DNA of 64,000 nucleotides from Epiperipatus broadwayi (taxonomy: Eukaryota; Onychophora; Udeonychophora; Euonychophora; Peripatidae): contig JAQFVV010000042.1 in assembly GCA_028023455.1 (NCBI GenBank), positions 4,111,739-4,175,738 on the forward strand, given 5' to 3'. Position 1 is the stretch's first letter. Each line of letters opens with the position of its first letter. Under the pieces are notes generated by a model, which saw only the letters and a list, made by a program, of their open reading frames with translations, had not been told where the DNA came from and ran no database searches. The position numbers were made by a program, and so were the translations under genes. Below, piece by piece: positions 12,986 to 26,114 of the stretch.

Positions 12986-15159
12986 TTCTAAATTGATTTG
13001 AATTGATGAGATAATGGTTGATAAATTGATTATAAAAACAAATTATATGATTGTAATATGATAAGCCACTGTTGTAGAGAAGGTAACTCTACAATTATTC
13101 AGCTAATAAATTTATATTTAAATTGTATGTGAATACCCATCTCCATTTTGTAATCTGCAATCAATAATATGTTGGGTTTTTTTAAAAGAAAAAAAAAGAT
13201 TGATACTACAATTTTTCATTTTTTCATAATCATTTACTACATATAGCGATTTTTTTTTCTATCCTTCGTCAGTTTATTATTTAGAGATGTATGAAATAAA
13301 TGCAAAGCAACTTGGTGAAATATACACATTCCACACTCATTTAAATATTATCTCTGGCTCTAATTGATTGAGGATTAGTTATGTAAAACTTAATTATGTT
13401 AATAATTTTAGCCGTGATTGAAGTATCTTTTTTATGAGCATTACACAAATGTAATCTAGATACATAAGTAGCAACTATGATAGACATATTAAGATTGTTA
13501 TAATAGACATATGGTATATTTCAATTTGGAGTAAAGTTTTCTTATAACTGGCTAATATGTTATCATTATAAGAAGTTGAATATATTAAAATAAGGCAGTA
13601 ATAATATATATTTTAAAACAGCATTTTTTAAAAATTACATCTTTAGTAATCAGTAGTAATTCTTAGAACTAAATTAACTATCATTTTTATTTCTTTCATT
13701 CTCACTTTATTTTAGTTTATCTTACTGTCTTAGTGCCTTTCATATTATCATTTCTTACTTTGAATTAACTATGTTAATGTGATTTTTTTGTTTTAGCGTC
13801 TACATTTCCTTCATATAATTACATGCATAGCAATTCTGTTTTTATTCTTTTTTTTGTTTTGAAACTTTTATTATTTTCCTTCTATGTTTTATTTGATTTT
13901 TTTTAAAAATTTAGAATGTCCATACTTATTTATGAATACTTGCTAATGATGATGAAAAAAATAATATCAAATAGTATAAATTACCTTAAAATTGAACGAT
14001 TTTGTGAATTTAAACATGTCAAGATTATAAACTTAATTTTGCAAAATGGTAGAATTTTTGACAATCTTTTCTTCTATTATTACAATGTTTTTAGTGTGAA
14101 GTTTAATAAGTTTATTGGTATGAATGAATTTATTTTTTTATAAGTATTTATGGAGATAAGAAACAGCAAATGTATTTATAATACAAACATATTTGAACAT
14201 TAATGAAAAAGATTTTGCAGTATGGATCTTGGAGAATGATTGCAAAATGAAAGAAGAAATTTGAGGCTGTGGAGATTAATATGAATAGTATAGAAAGATA
14301 GAATTTAGTAACAGTTTATATAGAAAACCACAATAGTTTATACAAAGAGAAAAAATTTAGTAAATCGATAGCTGACAATAAACTATTATACAAGAAATAC
14401 AGTAATATCAGTAAAAATAAATATATATATATAAAGATACAAATATATAAAAGAGCTATGAACTAAGACATTTACAACTGGATAATAAAATGACAATGAA
14501 AAATTGTATTTAGACTTTGAACATCATTGAAAGTGTTGTAAAAGAAATGATTTTTATTTATTTATTAGTTTTAATTAATGTATTATAATTAGTATTTTTG
14601 ATATTAAATGGAGAAAATAAATCAGAGGTTAATATTTTAATTTTTAAATATTAAATTTTGAAATTTTATCCGTGGCATAACTAGAAAGTTTGTCCTGAAC
14701 ATTAGACCATAATGAAAATATTGTACTTGAGCTAAAAATGGTGAATCTCAATGTTCATCTGAGAAAAATGAAGGAAAATCTTTATATGATCAATTAACAA
14801 TGGAACTATTGTTCTAAGCCTTTCATTTTGATACTAAACATCACTTGATTTCTTGATTATATAACAAAAACTTGCAACTGATCATAAAATAAATAATACT
14901 AGAAAATGTAATTGGTTAATGTTTAATGAAATCAATATTCTGGATAAACATTTGAAGGTCTTCAAGAAAAAGCAAATCACTTGAAATTGCTTGTGGGGTG
15001 TCAAAATGTATTTCTTTCAAAATAAGAAAAAAATGCATTTTGATTTTAAAACATCTTTCAAGTGCTATTTTCAAATTATTTCTTTGAAAAATAATTATTT
15101 TAATTTTTTACTGTCTAAGTCAAGTTATATATTTTTTTTAAAAAAAACACTATTTATGT

Positions 15160-15570
15160 ATATTTAATAAGGTCTGAAAATAATAATGTAAAAGGCTAAA
15201 ACCTTCGACAGAAGCGCCTTAAAAATGCTTATGTGACAGCCAATCAGATGCAATAATGACTGCACATGGAACTCTCAATTCAAGAACACAAGCCAGAACT
15301 ACCAGGAAAAGATGGGACCCACCTTCTTCTTTACTTAAATTTCTATATAAATAAGTCAGACGAGCATTCCGAACTAAGAGCATGAAGCTTAAAACATCTT
15401 CACATTTAATTCACTAAATCTTATATATAAATAAACAACGTGAAATCTTTCGATTTACAATGAAGCAATTTTCAAATCTAATGAAATGATAGTAATAAAT
15501 GTAAATATATTAAATTTATTAAGTGCTATCAGATGATCTAATAATAACATGAAAGGCTAAAACCTTTGAC
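15160..15570. mobile_element. Family B inverted-repeat element, copy 1 (diverged)
   Basis: Shares 'tgacagccaatcagatgc', 'tttctatataaataag' and 'gcatgaagcttaaaacatct' with the clear fold-back at 40423-40950. Also has 'aaaggctaaaaccttcgac' near 15191 repeated as 'aaaggctaaaacctttgac' near 15552, in the same orientation. Confidence 0.5.
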
Positions 15571-15714
15571 TTACAAAATTTATATGTATTGTTAATGTGT
15601 TCCTGTTGAGCATTCATCACTGATATATATGTGTGCATGCATGTGTAAAAGATTTAAATAATCCACTGCCGGGAAAACTCTCCAACATCTCTTTTGGAAA
15701 AAAGTTGTTGTTTA

Positions 15715-15955
15715 TCAGGCATGTCAACTGTTAGATAATGAAGTTTTCACTTTTTTCCCATTGTTTTATATATACATAGTTAGATACTCATTTATTGATC
15801 AATATTGGATAGTTAACTAGATACTAACCATCTGAAAGAAAAATCCTTAGTCTGCTTGGAATTGAAAAAAAAAGTTGTATTATGGTTTGGATTTAAATCC
15901 AGGTCAAGTGTATGGAAGGTATGATTCATTCTTACACCATGAAGACCATATATGT
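15715..15955 (-). repeat. Family D SINE copy, minus orientation
   Basis: Body 'gatcaatattggatagttaa' and head with box B-like 'ggtttggatttaaatcc' on the opposite strand arrangement. The tail region is near 15720. Confidence 0.5.
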
Positions 15956-15970
15956 ATACACACCCAAACG

Positions 15971-16528
15971 TGTGAGTTTTCAAATAAACCAAGATGGCAT
16001 CCCGTATTTTTGATAAATATACAGGTTTGAGGGCCTATAATCTACTGAAAATGTGGCAGTTGTTTAATTAAAACAAAATTAATAAATCTCATTAAAAAAC
16101 TTTATTTCATTTTTTTTTTACTTATAACATGAGAAGTGACAAGAAGCTCTTAACATTGTCTTACTTTGGTTCAATTCAATGTGTTTCTTTTTGTTAGCAA
16201 TTTTTTTTTCCCGGTAAATTGTCGTAATGTTAAAAATTTGGGAGCTTTCTATCATAAAACATGATGCAGTGAATTATTTCCAAAGATATGGGTTCTTTCC
16301 CATCCGAAAATTGTGCGTATGATTGTAATAAAGTGTAAATGTTGGGTGTATATATATATTTTCATTTTTCTGATAATAACTTAATCTAAAAAAAAAGAAA
16401 ATAAACTGTAAATGTTGTAATTATTTTTTCCATTTTTTTTTTTTTTTGTAAACATTTTTTGATGAACAGCGAACCTATAGATTTATCAAAAATATGAGCT
16501 GCCATCTTGGTTTATGTGAAAACTCACA
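15971..16528. mobile_element. ~560-bp MITE with ~55-bp terminal inverted repeats
   Basis: The left end 'tgtgagttttcaaataaacc' followed by 'aagatggcatc...tatttttgataaat' pairs with the right end 'gaacctatagatttatcaaa', 'atatgagctgccatcttggt' and 'ttatgtgaaaactcaca'. The interior is A+T-rich with no coding potential. The superfamily is unknown. Confidence 0.7.
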
Positions 16529-16975
16529 AGTACCAATAAGATAAAAGTTATTACTACCTATTATGTTTTATACTTCGTGAAAAGGGAGAGAGTCTGTCTT
16601 ATTCTCCAGATTTAACTCCATGTATTCAAAATATGGCTCAGATTATCAGTATTTAAAACAGTAAAGTTATTTTTCCATTTATTAACAATAATATACAGTA
16701 ATTGAAAACAAGTTTAGATTCAGATCAAAGTGGTTATATAAAACTTTCTTTTCTTTTGATTGCAATAAATTACTCACTCCTAGAAGCATTTGTAATTAAT
16801 AGATAAACATATTCTTGGCTTCTTCTTGATTTTGATGTTAAAATGAAGAGATTGCTTTTATCATGAAACAATTAAAATTACCTTTTATGTCATTTGTAAG
16901 AATATTATCATATGCTTATTAAGAATTATTAAAATATGTAAGAAGAAAATAAAGTGCCATTATTTTATTTTTAAG

Positions 16976-17158
16976 GGCAACAGCAGCAGTTAAGGTCTGG
17001 ATCAGCAGCAGTAGCACTACATCGAGCAGATAAAACCCCTCTTCCAGAAACTCATTTTTCTGATCATTTAAGAGGTTTGGAACAATTAAGGCATAAAAGT
17101 GAACAAACAAGTTTAGCTGTGGAGCTAGTCACAAGGAGAGGTCCTTCCCAATCTCAAG
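16976..17158 (+). CDS. RUNX: RUNX transcription factor, internal exon just after the Runt domain
   Basis: Seen: an acceptor (tttttaag) at 16975 and a strong donor (AAG|GTTAGT) bracket a 183-nt open frame that starts and ends in phase 1. It reads GQQQQLRSGSAAVAL, then FSDHLRGLEQLRHKSEQ, then VTRRGPSQSQ. Its last base G joins the AT of the exon at 55750 to make Asp. Known: RUNX proteins have an FSE-x-L-x-x-LEQLR motif shortly after the Runt domain and an intron just after a PQSQ-like stretch, so both sequence and intron position fit. This segment links the DNA-binding Runt domain (not in the window) to the activation/repression region and probably has no fold of its own. A short Gln run opens it. 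The protein acts in the nucleus, with CBF-beta as the family's partner. Start and Runt exons lie upstream of the window. Confidence 0.88.
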
Positions 17159-17228
17159 GTTAGTAGTATGTTGAAATATTTTTGCATGGTTATTGATTTG
17201 CAATCATTAAAGTCATAACTATTAGTCA

Positions 17229-17305
17229 AGCCTTGTTGGCCTAATGGTTAGCATAGCTGCCTTCCAAGCAACTGACCTGGGTTCACTTTCCGGTCAACAC
17301 TTTGA
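17229..17305 (+). repeat. Family C-like tRNA-derived SINE
   Basis: Reads like a tRNA: box A 'TTGGCCTAATGGTTAGCA', anticodon arm 'ctgccttccaagcaac' and box B 'GGTTCACTTTCC', then 'ggtcaacactttgac'. It lies only 70 bases after a RUNX exon. It lacks a CCA or clean acceptor stem, so it is a SINE head rather than a functional tRNA gene. Confidence 0.55.
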
Positions 17306-17589
17306 CTCATAAAATAAAAAATTATAATTTATTATCTAACATGTCTAGTTTGGTATTTATAAATATGTTTGCTGTATTAAAATGAACAATTAACTAATTT
17401 TCATCGGCAGTCAATGAATGTTCAAACTCAGAAATGTGCCTTGCAGAATGATTGGTTAATTTTTAATGCTATATTGTAGTTTGAACATTTAAACGTAATG
17501 TACATTATAATTGGATAGAAGATTTAAAGTTATTAAGAGTAATTCATTAATTATAATTTTTAGTTAAGCTTTATCCACTTTATCAATTA

Positions 17590-17770
17590 AACTGTAGTAA
17601 TTGGTTATTTATATATACTGAGCAATAATAATAAAAAAATGTGATCTGGGTCAATTAATGAGTGCTGGTTCAGCACGAAATATACATCTTGGGGATCTCA
17701 AGTCTTTTCTCTTTCTTCACATGTCCATATGCTTATGATTACATTCCTCTACAAGAATAGAAACCAATCC
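17590..17770 (+). repeat. Family F core fragment
   Basis: 'gggtcaattaatgagtgctg' and 'gttcagcacgaaatatacat' match the central core of family F and the copy at 23270-23480, but the flanks differ. Confidence 0.55.
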
Positions 17771-18509
17771 TTACTTTGCATGACAGTGGTGTAGTGAAAA
17801 TTACATTACAGAAATATTATTCATTAAATGGATAATCTCTAGTCTAATAAACGAATAATAAAAATTATTAACATCGTTTATATTGTTATGAAATATTAAA
17901 ATATATTTAGCAAATAATTTTAAAATAAGGTGCTTTTGGATTATTTAACTAAGTTTATTATTTAAATACTAAGCAATGTCATAAGTTCAATGGTCTATTA
18001 ATAGTAATATTGGATATGTATGCATAGGCTCATATGCAATTAACTGGATTAAAGAGTTATTTTCAACTAATTTGCAACTTGTATGCAATATATATGAAGT
18101 TGTTTTATTAATATTAATTATGAATAAAGTAAGAAAAATTTATATATCAATACATATACAAATACTGTATAGAAAATTATTAAAGCATGTATAAACTTCA
18201 ATTTTAAAAAAATCTGATCGATATGCAAAACATTTTATTTATTTTTCTATCAAACATAAATTAAGTATAAAAAGAGAGTAAACAATTTTATTTTTTAGAT
18301 TTATATATTTAGTCTATCTTTAAAAGAAAAATTATTTGATAAAGGAACCTAATTTAACATTGTTGATTTGATCACAATTTATTTTTGTTTCATTACCTGC
18401 AAAGTTTGGCAAACTCCAAAGTGATCATAATCCTACCAGTGAGGGTTTTTTTATACAAGAAGGAACATATATATATATATATATAATCTGGAGATATATG
18501 AGACAAACC

Positions 18510-18900
18510 AAAAGCAGTATGTAAATGCAATAGCAACATCTCCATACAGAAGAAGTGTCATCCAATGCAAACCTTAGTAATCAATAGATACAAAAAGGTT
18601 TGTGCATAAATATCTATCTAGTGCCTATTCATTCAATATCTTCAGACTAGTTTCTAGCTTGTGGCATTCATCAGTGAGAAGCCTTGGATCTGAGAGCACT
18701 GCATCTAAATTTTAGGATCTAATGCAATCCTTCAGCAAACAGCTACATGCTAGAAACTAATCTAGGGATATTAGATGTATAGGCACTGGATAGGTATTTT
18801 ATAAATAAACCTTTTTGAATTCATTGATTACTATGGCTTGCACTGGCGCTATTGTGTGGAGAGTTTGCTACTATTTTAACAGCTTGTGTACGCATAGAAG
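18510..18900. repeat. Family A repeat, copy 2 (fold-back form)
   Basis: Two family A units face each other: 'atctagtgcctattcattca' and 'gactagtttctagcttgtgg' on the left, 'gctagaaactaatctaggga' and 'ggcactggataggtatttta' on the right. Hairpin arms are ~150 bp. Confidence 0.65.
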
Positions 18901-19614
18901 ATGATGATAATATGTTGTTTTAGTATTAAATGATTAGATTTTTTAAAAATAAGAAATCATATTTCTTTGGATGATAAGAATCACGAGCAGTAGTGCGTAA
19001 GTTTAACCCGAGTAAAAAATTGTTATTTGAATGTCTACAACAATTAAAAGCATTACACAGGGCCCCTGATGTTTTTATATTTAACAATTAGATATCACCT
19101 TTAAATTTAATAAAGTTCAAATATATCTTTAATATTTTTACAAATAAATGATAATTTGCATTTGTAACCATTAATTTTTTTCTGTTTATATGCTATAATC
19201 TTACAGTTTCTAGAAATTATGAACAAATCTTATTTCTACATTTCAAATGTATGTTTGCAGACACTATGATGTAAAAAAACATAGTTATGTCTCCATTTTA
19301 CTATGTGTATTTTAACCAGCCATCTCTTTTTATTTAGAGCTCTAACTCCAAATACTGCACATGTTTTATATTTATTTATGCTCATGGTACAAATTTTCTT
19401 TATAAATATCTATTCTTTAGCAAGAAATTTATTCTGAATTGACATTCACTTTCCATTAAATATTTAAATAATTATTGATAATTCTTTATTAGGTTAAACA
19501 TTAGCATTAGATTTTTTTGAGGGTCTGCAACCATGTATTTAAAAATTTAAGAGTGAGATTCATTGTAATTCTTAATATATATTTAATAAAAATTTTAAAG
19601 CATATACTTTATTA

Positions 19615-20110
19615 CAGAGGTGGGCAAATAGCTACCTGAGGGCCATATGCAGCCTGCTAAGAGTTTTTATGCGGGCCGCCAAAACAATCAGAAAAATCCG
19701 CCTTGAACTGAGATTTCCTTCTCATGCGTGTCCGAAGATTTGTCTCGTATTTTTCACTAGGATGGCCACGTCAATACACATGTGCAGTGTAGATACGATG
19801 TGAAGTGCTTTTCCAGTTGATCTGGTTAATTTCAATTTTGTCTTTGCATTAGCAAATATATACATTTCCAACTTTAGTGAAACCATGAACTCTCCGAAAA
19901 AATGTAAAATCGGTGATGAATGTTGTGTGTTTAATGAAGAATGGACAAACAGATATTTCTTTGGTAATAGCCAGGAATAAAGCAGTGTGTTTATTGTGTC
20001 ATGAAAAAAAGATGCAGCCCTTTGTTAACCTTCGCTTCCACACAATGGTCCTCGATGTAGCCCTACGCCAACCTCTGTGGCCCTCGAGCCAAAACAATTG
20101 CCCACCTTTG
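19615..20110 (+). mobile_element. hAT-type DNA transposon, deleted copy with BED-domain remnant
   Basis: Ends CAGAGGTGGGCAA and TTGCCCACCTTTG are inverted repeats with one mismatch. Both sides carry CTTTATTA (19607-19614 and 20111-20118), the 8-bp target duplication expected for hAT. The edges have the GC-rich 'gggccgcc' and 'gtggccctcgag' blocks common in such elements. Inside, ATG at 19885 opens a broken ZBED-like start (EEWTNRYFF, then after a frameshift VIARNKAVCLLCHEKK), matching the N-terminal BED zinc-finger part of hAT transposases. The catalytic part is gone, so it is non-autonomous. Confidence 0.88.
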
Positions 20111-21649
20111 CTTTATTAGATTAACTTCTTTAAATTTTTTTCAAATTCATTATTTTATTTTATTAAATTTATACTATATTGCCTTCTATATTTGTAATTA
20201 ATCCAAAGTTGGTAGTAATATATCATTTAACATATAAAAAATATAATGCCCTGAGACTTGTAATTATAGAGGATGTGTCATGGTATTACGGCATTTGTGG
20301 ATTTTGAAAGTTTTGAACATATAGTGTTTTAGAATAATATTCAGTATGTTAAATTCTACTTTGTAAACTTATAATAACATTCAAATAGATGTAACAAAAT
20401 TTTATTATTTGTGATACTTAAATCACACGTTGCTTCACATTTAGTCTCAATTGCTGGTTTAAATGGAAGGCTGGAAGGAATTGTTATTATAACGCTAAGG
20501 AATCATTTAAAGTAAATAAACTGAAATAAATTAGTAAACTTGCACAATGCTAAAAGGGAGAGAAGCTATTAAAACAATGATAGAAAATTGAAGCAAAGCT
20601 TCATTAAAATCAAAAAGTATATCCAAGCAAATTCAATCAGAGAGGAAAATGTTGTATATATTTTTATAGCAGTATCTTAACTGTTTATTTGTAACGTGAT
20701 TTTATTAAGTCCATTTTGAATATGACATATTATAATTACAGTTACTTGCTCAGGAATTCATTTGATGTTAGATCACTAAAATGACATTTAGAGAGCAAAA
20801 GTTTTATTCAGTTGACATCACGGAGATTTGACTTTTATTTTCCTTAGCTAGGAATCAATGTAGTAGTAGTCTTTAGTTCTTCACTCCACTATTGTGCTAA
20901 ACCATATTCTGAACTATATTAAATGTGAAATGTAGGATTTAACAGCAGATTATCAAGGATTAGATAAAACATTAATTTAATGTATTTAAATAATGGAATT
21001 GTTAAGACCAAACTTTTAGTACTTCAACATAGTGTAATGGAAAAAACTTTGATCCTGATTGGTGATAAAAAATGCCAGTAACTAATTGTATTTAAGTAAT
21101 ATTAATGAGTCACTTCACTATTACTTTCGGAATAATCATTTTGGAATGGAATGTGTAGACTGTAGAATTTATGAATTTTAAATATTGTAAAATGTAAGCC
21201 AATAGACAAACAAGCTTATTGGTTTTGGCCTTGTATTATGTAAATATCTTGTTGATTTAGAAATCATTGAGAAAGTTATATAAAATGGCCACTGTTAAGA
21301 TGAATATTGATGTCTGCCTTGGAATAGACTTCTATCCGGGAATTTGTATGAAAATAAGGTGTTTATAAATAGAATCTGTTAAAAGAAAAGTTGTACCGTG
21401 GGATTAATTTGATAGTGGCTAATTTAATTTGTTATCCTTAAGTTTGATCAAATTGCGCCCTAAATATGCTATTTGAGAAAGTTGATTAAAATTTATTGCT
21501 TGTTCTATTTTAGAGTATATGTTTTTAATATATATTGTTAACATAACAAAAATTAAATTTAATAGTAAATATATATAAATTTCAAGTGGAGATAAACTAA
21601 CTACCCTGTAAACAACACAATAAAGAATAGATTGAATTTTCATCTATTC

Positions 21650-22250
21650 CTTAAATTTGGTATCATTATAAGCTTCTGTTTGCTAATATTGCTGGAAATA
21701 ATAAATAAATAGAAATTAAATATTAGCTTGGTATAAATATGGCACAAATCATTTTGAAATAACAATTGTTCAACTACAGATATACAGAGCTTCATTTTTA
21801 CATTACTGAATAATTAAGAATAGAGTAAATACTCCTATTTTTTAAGTGAATTATTATAAGCTTTCATTTGCTGATATTAAAGAGTTATATTACTTCCATT
21901 TGAATTTTGTATATATTAAGCTATTCTTGTTTGATTGTGTATAAAGTAACATTATATAGTCATATTATTAAAAGTAAGATTTTATCATGTAGTTGTATGA
22001 TTATAATTTCAAAATAATATGTTCCATATTTAAATAGGCTAATATACAAATTCCAATGTTTATTTTTAGCAATGTCAGCAAATTAAAGCTTATAATGATC
22101 CAAAGCTTAAAGGATAGATGGATTCATTTTATTCTTTATTGTTTAGTGATTTGAGAGTATTGTTGATTCATAGTATGAGGGAATTAGTTTACTTCCATTT
22201 GAATCTCTTACAGATTAAGCAATAACTATTTGATATGTTTATATATTATC
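21650..22250. repeat. Diverged direct and inverted copies of a ~40-bp motif
   Basis: 'tcattataagcttctgtttg' at 21664, 'ttattataagctttcatttg' at 21852 and an inverted copy 'caaattaaagcttataatga' near 22078. A second block, 'tacttccatttgaat', occurs at 21892 and 22191. Suggests an old local duplication or element; no class assigned. Confidence 0.4.
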
Positions 22251-23269
22251 AAAGCTTACAATCCAGAATTTGGTTATTATATATATTTATCAGTTATTTA
22301 TGAACCAGTAAAATCTAGCATAATCGTAAATTGATAATTCGGGAACTTGAATTTCCAGAATTTATGTTAACTATGTAAAGCAAATAAAATGTAAAAACTC
22401 AACCTAGCCTTATTGAATGGAATTATTGTGCTCAATCTGACATACTGTATAAATTCATCTGATCATCCAAGAATAACTAACTAATCATAAAAGGCTCAGT
22501 AAAGTTTACTTCAAATCTCTGATCCTTATCATGCATATGTGTATATAATCAGAATACTATTTTTTTTCTTTTTAATAAAATATCTAATTAAAAAAAACTA
22601 TTTTCATTTTCTTATAAGTGATGATTTAAAAAAAAAAAATCCATGATAATGTATCTGCCTGAAGGCAAGATGAAAAAATAAATACGATGATCATTAGTGA
22701 AAGTTTGTTCTTGTTTGTCACAAGTTAATATACAAGTTTCTACAAATCTTAATCGGTTAAATAATAAAAGGTCTTTATTAAAACGTAGACTTTAATATTT
22801 ATATATATATAAACAAATGCTTCTGTTTAAAAAATATAGGAGTCATAATATTTCTAAAAAAGCTTGTATTGAAATTGCATTAGAAATTCAGGCGAACTCG
22901 AGCTTTTAATAGGAGATGACTTCAGAGGAGATGATAAAAGTAATTATTAATAATAATCTGCTTAGAACTTTGTGATTCATTTTTATAATTTTTTTTCCCT
23001 TCTGTTTGTATTATGTGATAGGAAATAATATCAGTAATAAAAAATAAAATAATTTTAAGTATAACACTTATGGATGTGTTTCAATTTATAATCAACAAGA
23101 TTAGTTAGTGACATCATGAATAGCAATAAAAAAAACAACAACCTCAAGATAAGATTAATATATATAAAATAATCAAATACTTAGTTGCTTGTCAAAGCAT
23201 TCAAATAAAGGTAGAACACAGTTTATTTCACGTGACATGCACATTTGACACATCAATTAAACTGTAGTA

Positions 23270-23490
23270 ATTTGCTATCTATATATATATACTGAACAGT
23301 GATAAAGATAGGTATTAGAGATTGTGGTCTAGGCCAACTGATGAGTGCTGGTTCAGCACGAAATATGCATCCTGGGGATCATAGATCTTTTTCATATGTT
23401 TATGATTACATTCTCCATAAGGTGTTAAAAGTGGATAGAAAACATTCTCTACCTTGCATGAGAGTGATGTAATGAAAATGACACTAGAAA
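23270..23490 (+). repeat. Family F core fragment
   Basis: 'gtctaggccaactgatgagt' and 'gctggttcagcacgaaatat', with the same right flank ('catgagagtgatgtaatgaa') as the copy at 17590. These two form a subfamily distinct from 53582. Confidence 0.6.
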
Positions 23491-23654
23491 TATTACCAAA
23501 CAAATATGCTTTTAAATAAATGATAAATAAATATCATTTTGGTCCTATTATTTCCAATATATATATTCATCTACATATTTATTTTTTTTACAAATATTGT
23601 TTTATTGTATGAGCCAAATTTTTTTCCCACATTTATCTATATATATATACACCT

Positions 23655-23870
23655 CAATTTATGTCACTGACGAAGGCCACAAGCCAGAAACTAGTCTGGG
23701 GATATTGGATGAGTAGGCACTAGATAAGGATTTTATGCACAAGCATTCTGGCATCCATTGATTACTCTGGTTGGCACAGGGTGGCACTACTGTATGGAGA
23801 GAGTTTTGCCTTGTTTAATAACAATTATGTGCTAGTATAAGAGATGGTGATCATGTGATCACATTAGATG
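23655..23870 (+). repeat. Family A repeat, copy 3
   Basis: One of the best-preserved single copies: 'tgacgaaggccacaagccag', 'ctagtctggggatattggat', 'ggtggcactactgtatggag', ending at the palindrome 'gtgatcatgtgatcac'. Confidence 0.7.
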
Positions 23871-24749
23871 TTGTCTATGTTTGAATATCATATGACTTCA
23901 AAAATAACTGATCATATGATTCTTTTATTTCATGAATAAGGCTCATTTTTATATATGAGTGAACCTAAGTAAAATATTTTAATGGTCATTACATCACATG
24001 CATAAAAGTAAAAAAATAACAACAATATTGCATTATAATAAATTTTAAGTAGAAACTTTATATCTGAATCATTACAAATGATAATTAGTACTAAAATGAT
24101 TATTAGATAAAGTAAATAATCAACAAACTTCATATCTAATTTATAACTTCATACATGCATGTATTTGTCAAGTTTTCTACCCAAATGGAGATTAGATAAC
24201 AGAATATCATGACCCAGCAATGACACCTGAACTTGATCATCATCGGTGATTATTTCTCATTACTTGTTTATTTTTTTCACAGTATATGTTAAAATCTCAA
24301 TATTAGTACAGAATCGTAAATTTTGAATAAAAAATCAAAAAGTCAGGCAAAGAAATAAAAAAGAGACAAGTATACACTTGATTTTTTGCATGGGAGTCAA
24401 AAACAACAAAATTAGATTATAATCCACAAACTTTGAGCTTCATAAATTATAGCACTAAGATCCACTATAACAAACTAATGGGTTCCAAAAGGTTGCTCAT
24501 TATATCATCCATTCATTGTGCTTAGATTGAAATGCATGTATTTAAAGGAAATCTATTCTCGATGAATTGCCTAAAATAATTGCCATCCAAAACAATCATT
24601 TAAATAGGAAAAATATAGTACAAAATCAAAAATATACATATAATTGCTATACACATTATACAATTTGGTTTTAATAAAACTTCTAAAAACATAATTTACC
24701 CTAATAAAAATTCACAGAATGTTAGTTTAGCCATATCATTTGCAGAATT

Positions 24750-25400
24750 TTCATTTTCTTGCTTGGAAACTATTTTTCTCTTGCAGCTACATTCTGTTTT
24801 TTTGCCTCCTAGTGAAAATTCTCGTCAGTCTTTTAAAAACTAAATCAAACATATGTACTTCTGCTTTTTCATTTACCCCCCCCCCCCATGATGTTAATCA
24901 GCTTTTTAAAAAGGTTCCCGAAATATCTTGCTAAAGCAAACATATGTATTTCTGATTTTTCATTTACCCCACCCCAATATTATTAATTAGCTTTCTAGAA
25001 AGGTCCCATAACATCTTGCATACATGCAAGTATAGTGTCCATTATAACATTTTGCTAGTTGATAATTTTTATAGCTTTTTCATTTTGAATTTTTTTTTTT
25101 ATATGATGCTTCACTATGATTGTTAGCTGCTTAAAAGCAAAACAAATTTATATTTATAAAGAATCATTTTACTTTCTTATTTACAATTGTTTTTTTCATG
25201 GTGGTTAAGCAATTATCTTACTTAGTTTTTCAGAGTCCTGAAATGTCTTGCATGAGCATATCTCTATCAACCAATAATATTTGTTGTAGCATTTTCATTA
25301 GTTACCAGTTTTATATCTTTTTCATTTGGAACCCCCTACCCTTCCTTATAACAATGTTATTTAGTTTTCTAATTCAGAATTTTAGACTCAGTGAAAATTA
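24750..25400 (+). repeat. Diverged tandem array, unit ~100-130 bp
   Basis: Two adjacent units are obvious: 'aacatatgtacttctgcttt'...'cccgaaatatcttgc' and 'aacatatgtatttctgattt'...'cccataacatcttgc'. Weaker units follow around 25080, 25200 ('cctgaaatgtcttgcatgag') and 25310. C-tracts of up to 13 mark the units. Confidence 0.6.
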
Positions 25401-25479
25401 TTATAAATATGCATCAGAATAATTAAAAATATAAAGCACAGAAAATTTTCTTTCCTAATTGAAAAGTAGTTATGTTTTG

Positions 25480-25930
25480 ATACTCTGCCATTCTAAATGT
25501 AATAAACCACGTCTCCTTTATTTTATGTTTGTGATTAAGTCTTTCATCACATATAATTTTAATAACATTTGGATCACAGCTATGGCTGTGTTCTTTTTCA
25601 TGATTATGAAAGACAGATGAATTAACATTGGACTTGCTCAATGTGGTCTGGGTTGTAAACTGCAGTCAATAAGACTGCCCATATGTATATTATGGCACAA
25701 GACCAGGGCAAATCTTAGAACTAGAATGACTCAACATTCATTGATGAATAAAAAAAATCTAAGATTAAGCTCAAAACTATTAACTCATCTTTGTTTTATA
25801 ATCATAAAAGAGCACAGTTATAGTTGTGATCCAAATGTTGTCAAAATTATGTGCAAAGAAAGAAACGGTTGCAAACATAAAATAAAAGAATCGTAGTTCA
25901 TTACACAAAATGAATGTCTAATGAACCAAA
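25480..25930. mobile_element. ~450-bp fold-back element
   Basis: The left arm (taaaccacgtctcctttatt, ttatgtttgtgattaag, taacatttggatcacagcta, tggctgtgttctttttcatg) is the near reverse complement of the right arm (25790-25930: 'agagcacagttatagttgtg', 'atccaaatgttgtcaaaatt', 'tgcaaacataaaataaaaga'). Arms ~150 bp, spacer ~150 bp. No coding. Confidence 0.7.
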
Positions 25931-26114
25931 AATCAAATTAATAAAAAATTAATGTTTTCAGCAGTTTAACCATGAATATGACATGAGAGTGTTGAAAGTA
26001 TACTTGTAAATAAATATTTCTAAATTTTATATTTAAACTCTGTTTTAGTATTTTTTATATTAAACAAAAATAGATAAATGAATTAAATTGGCAACTGAAA
26101 TGTTAAATTACAAA

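Noticed and set aside
17229-17305. Functional tRNA gene
   Set aside because: Box A and B are present, but acceptor and anticodon stems do not pair well and the same unit recurs as a SINE.
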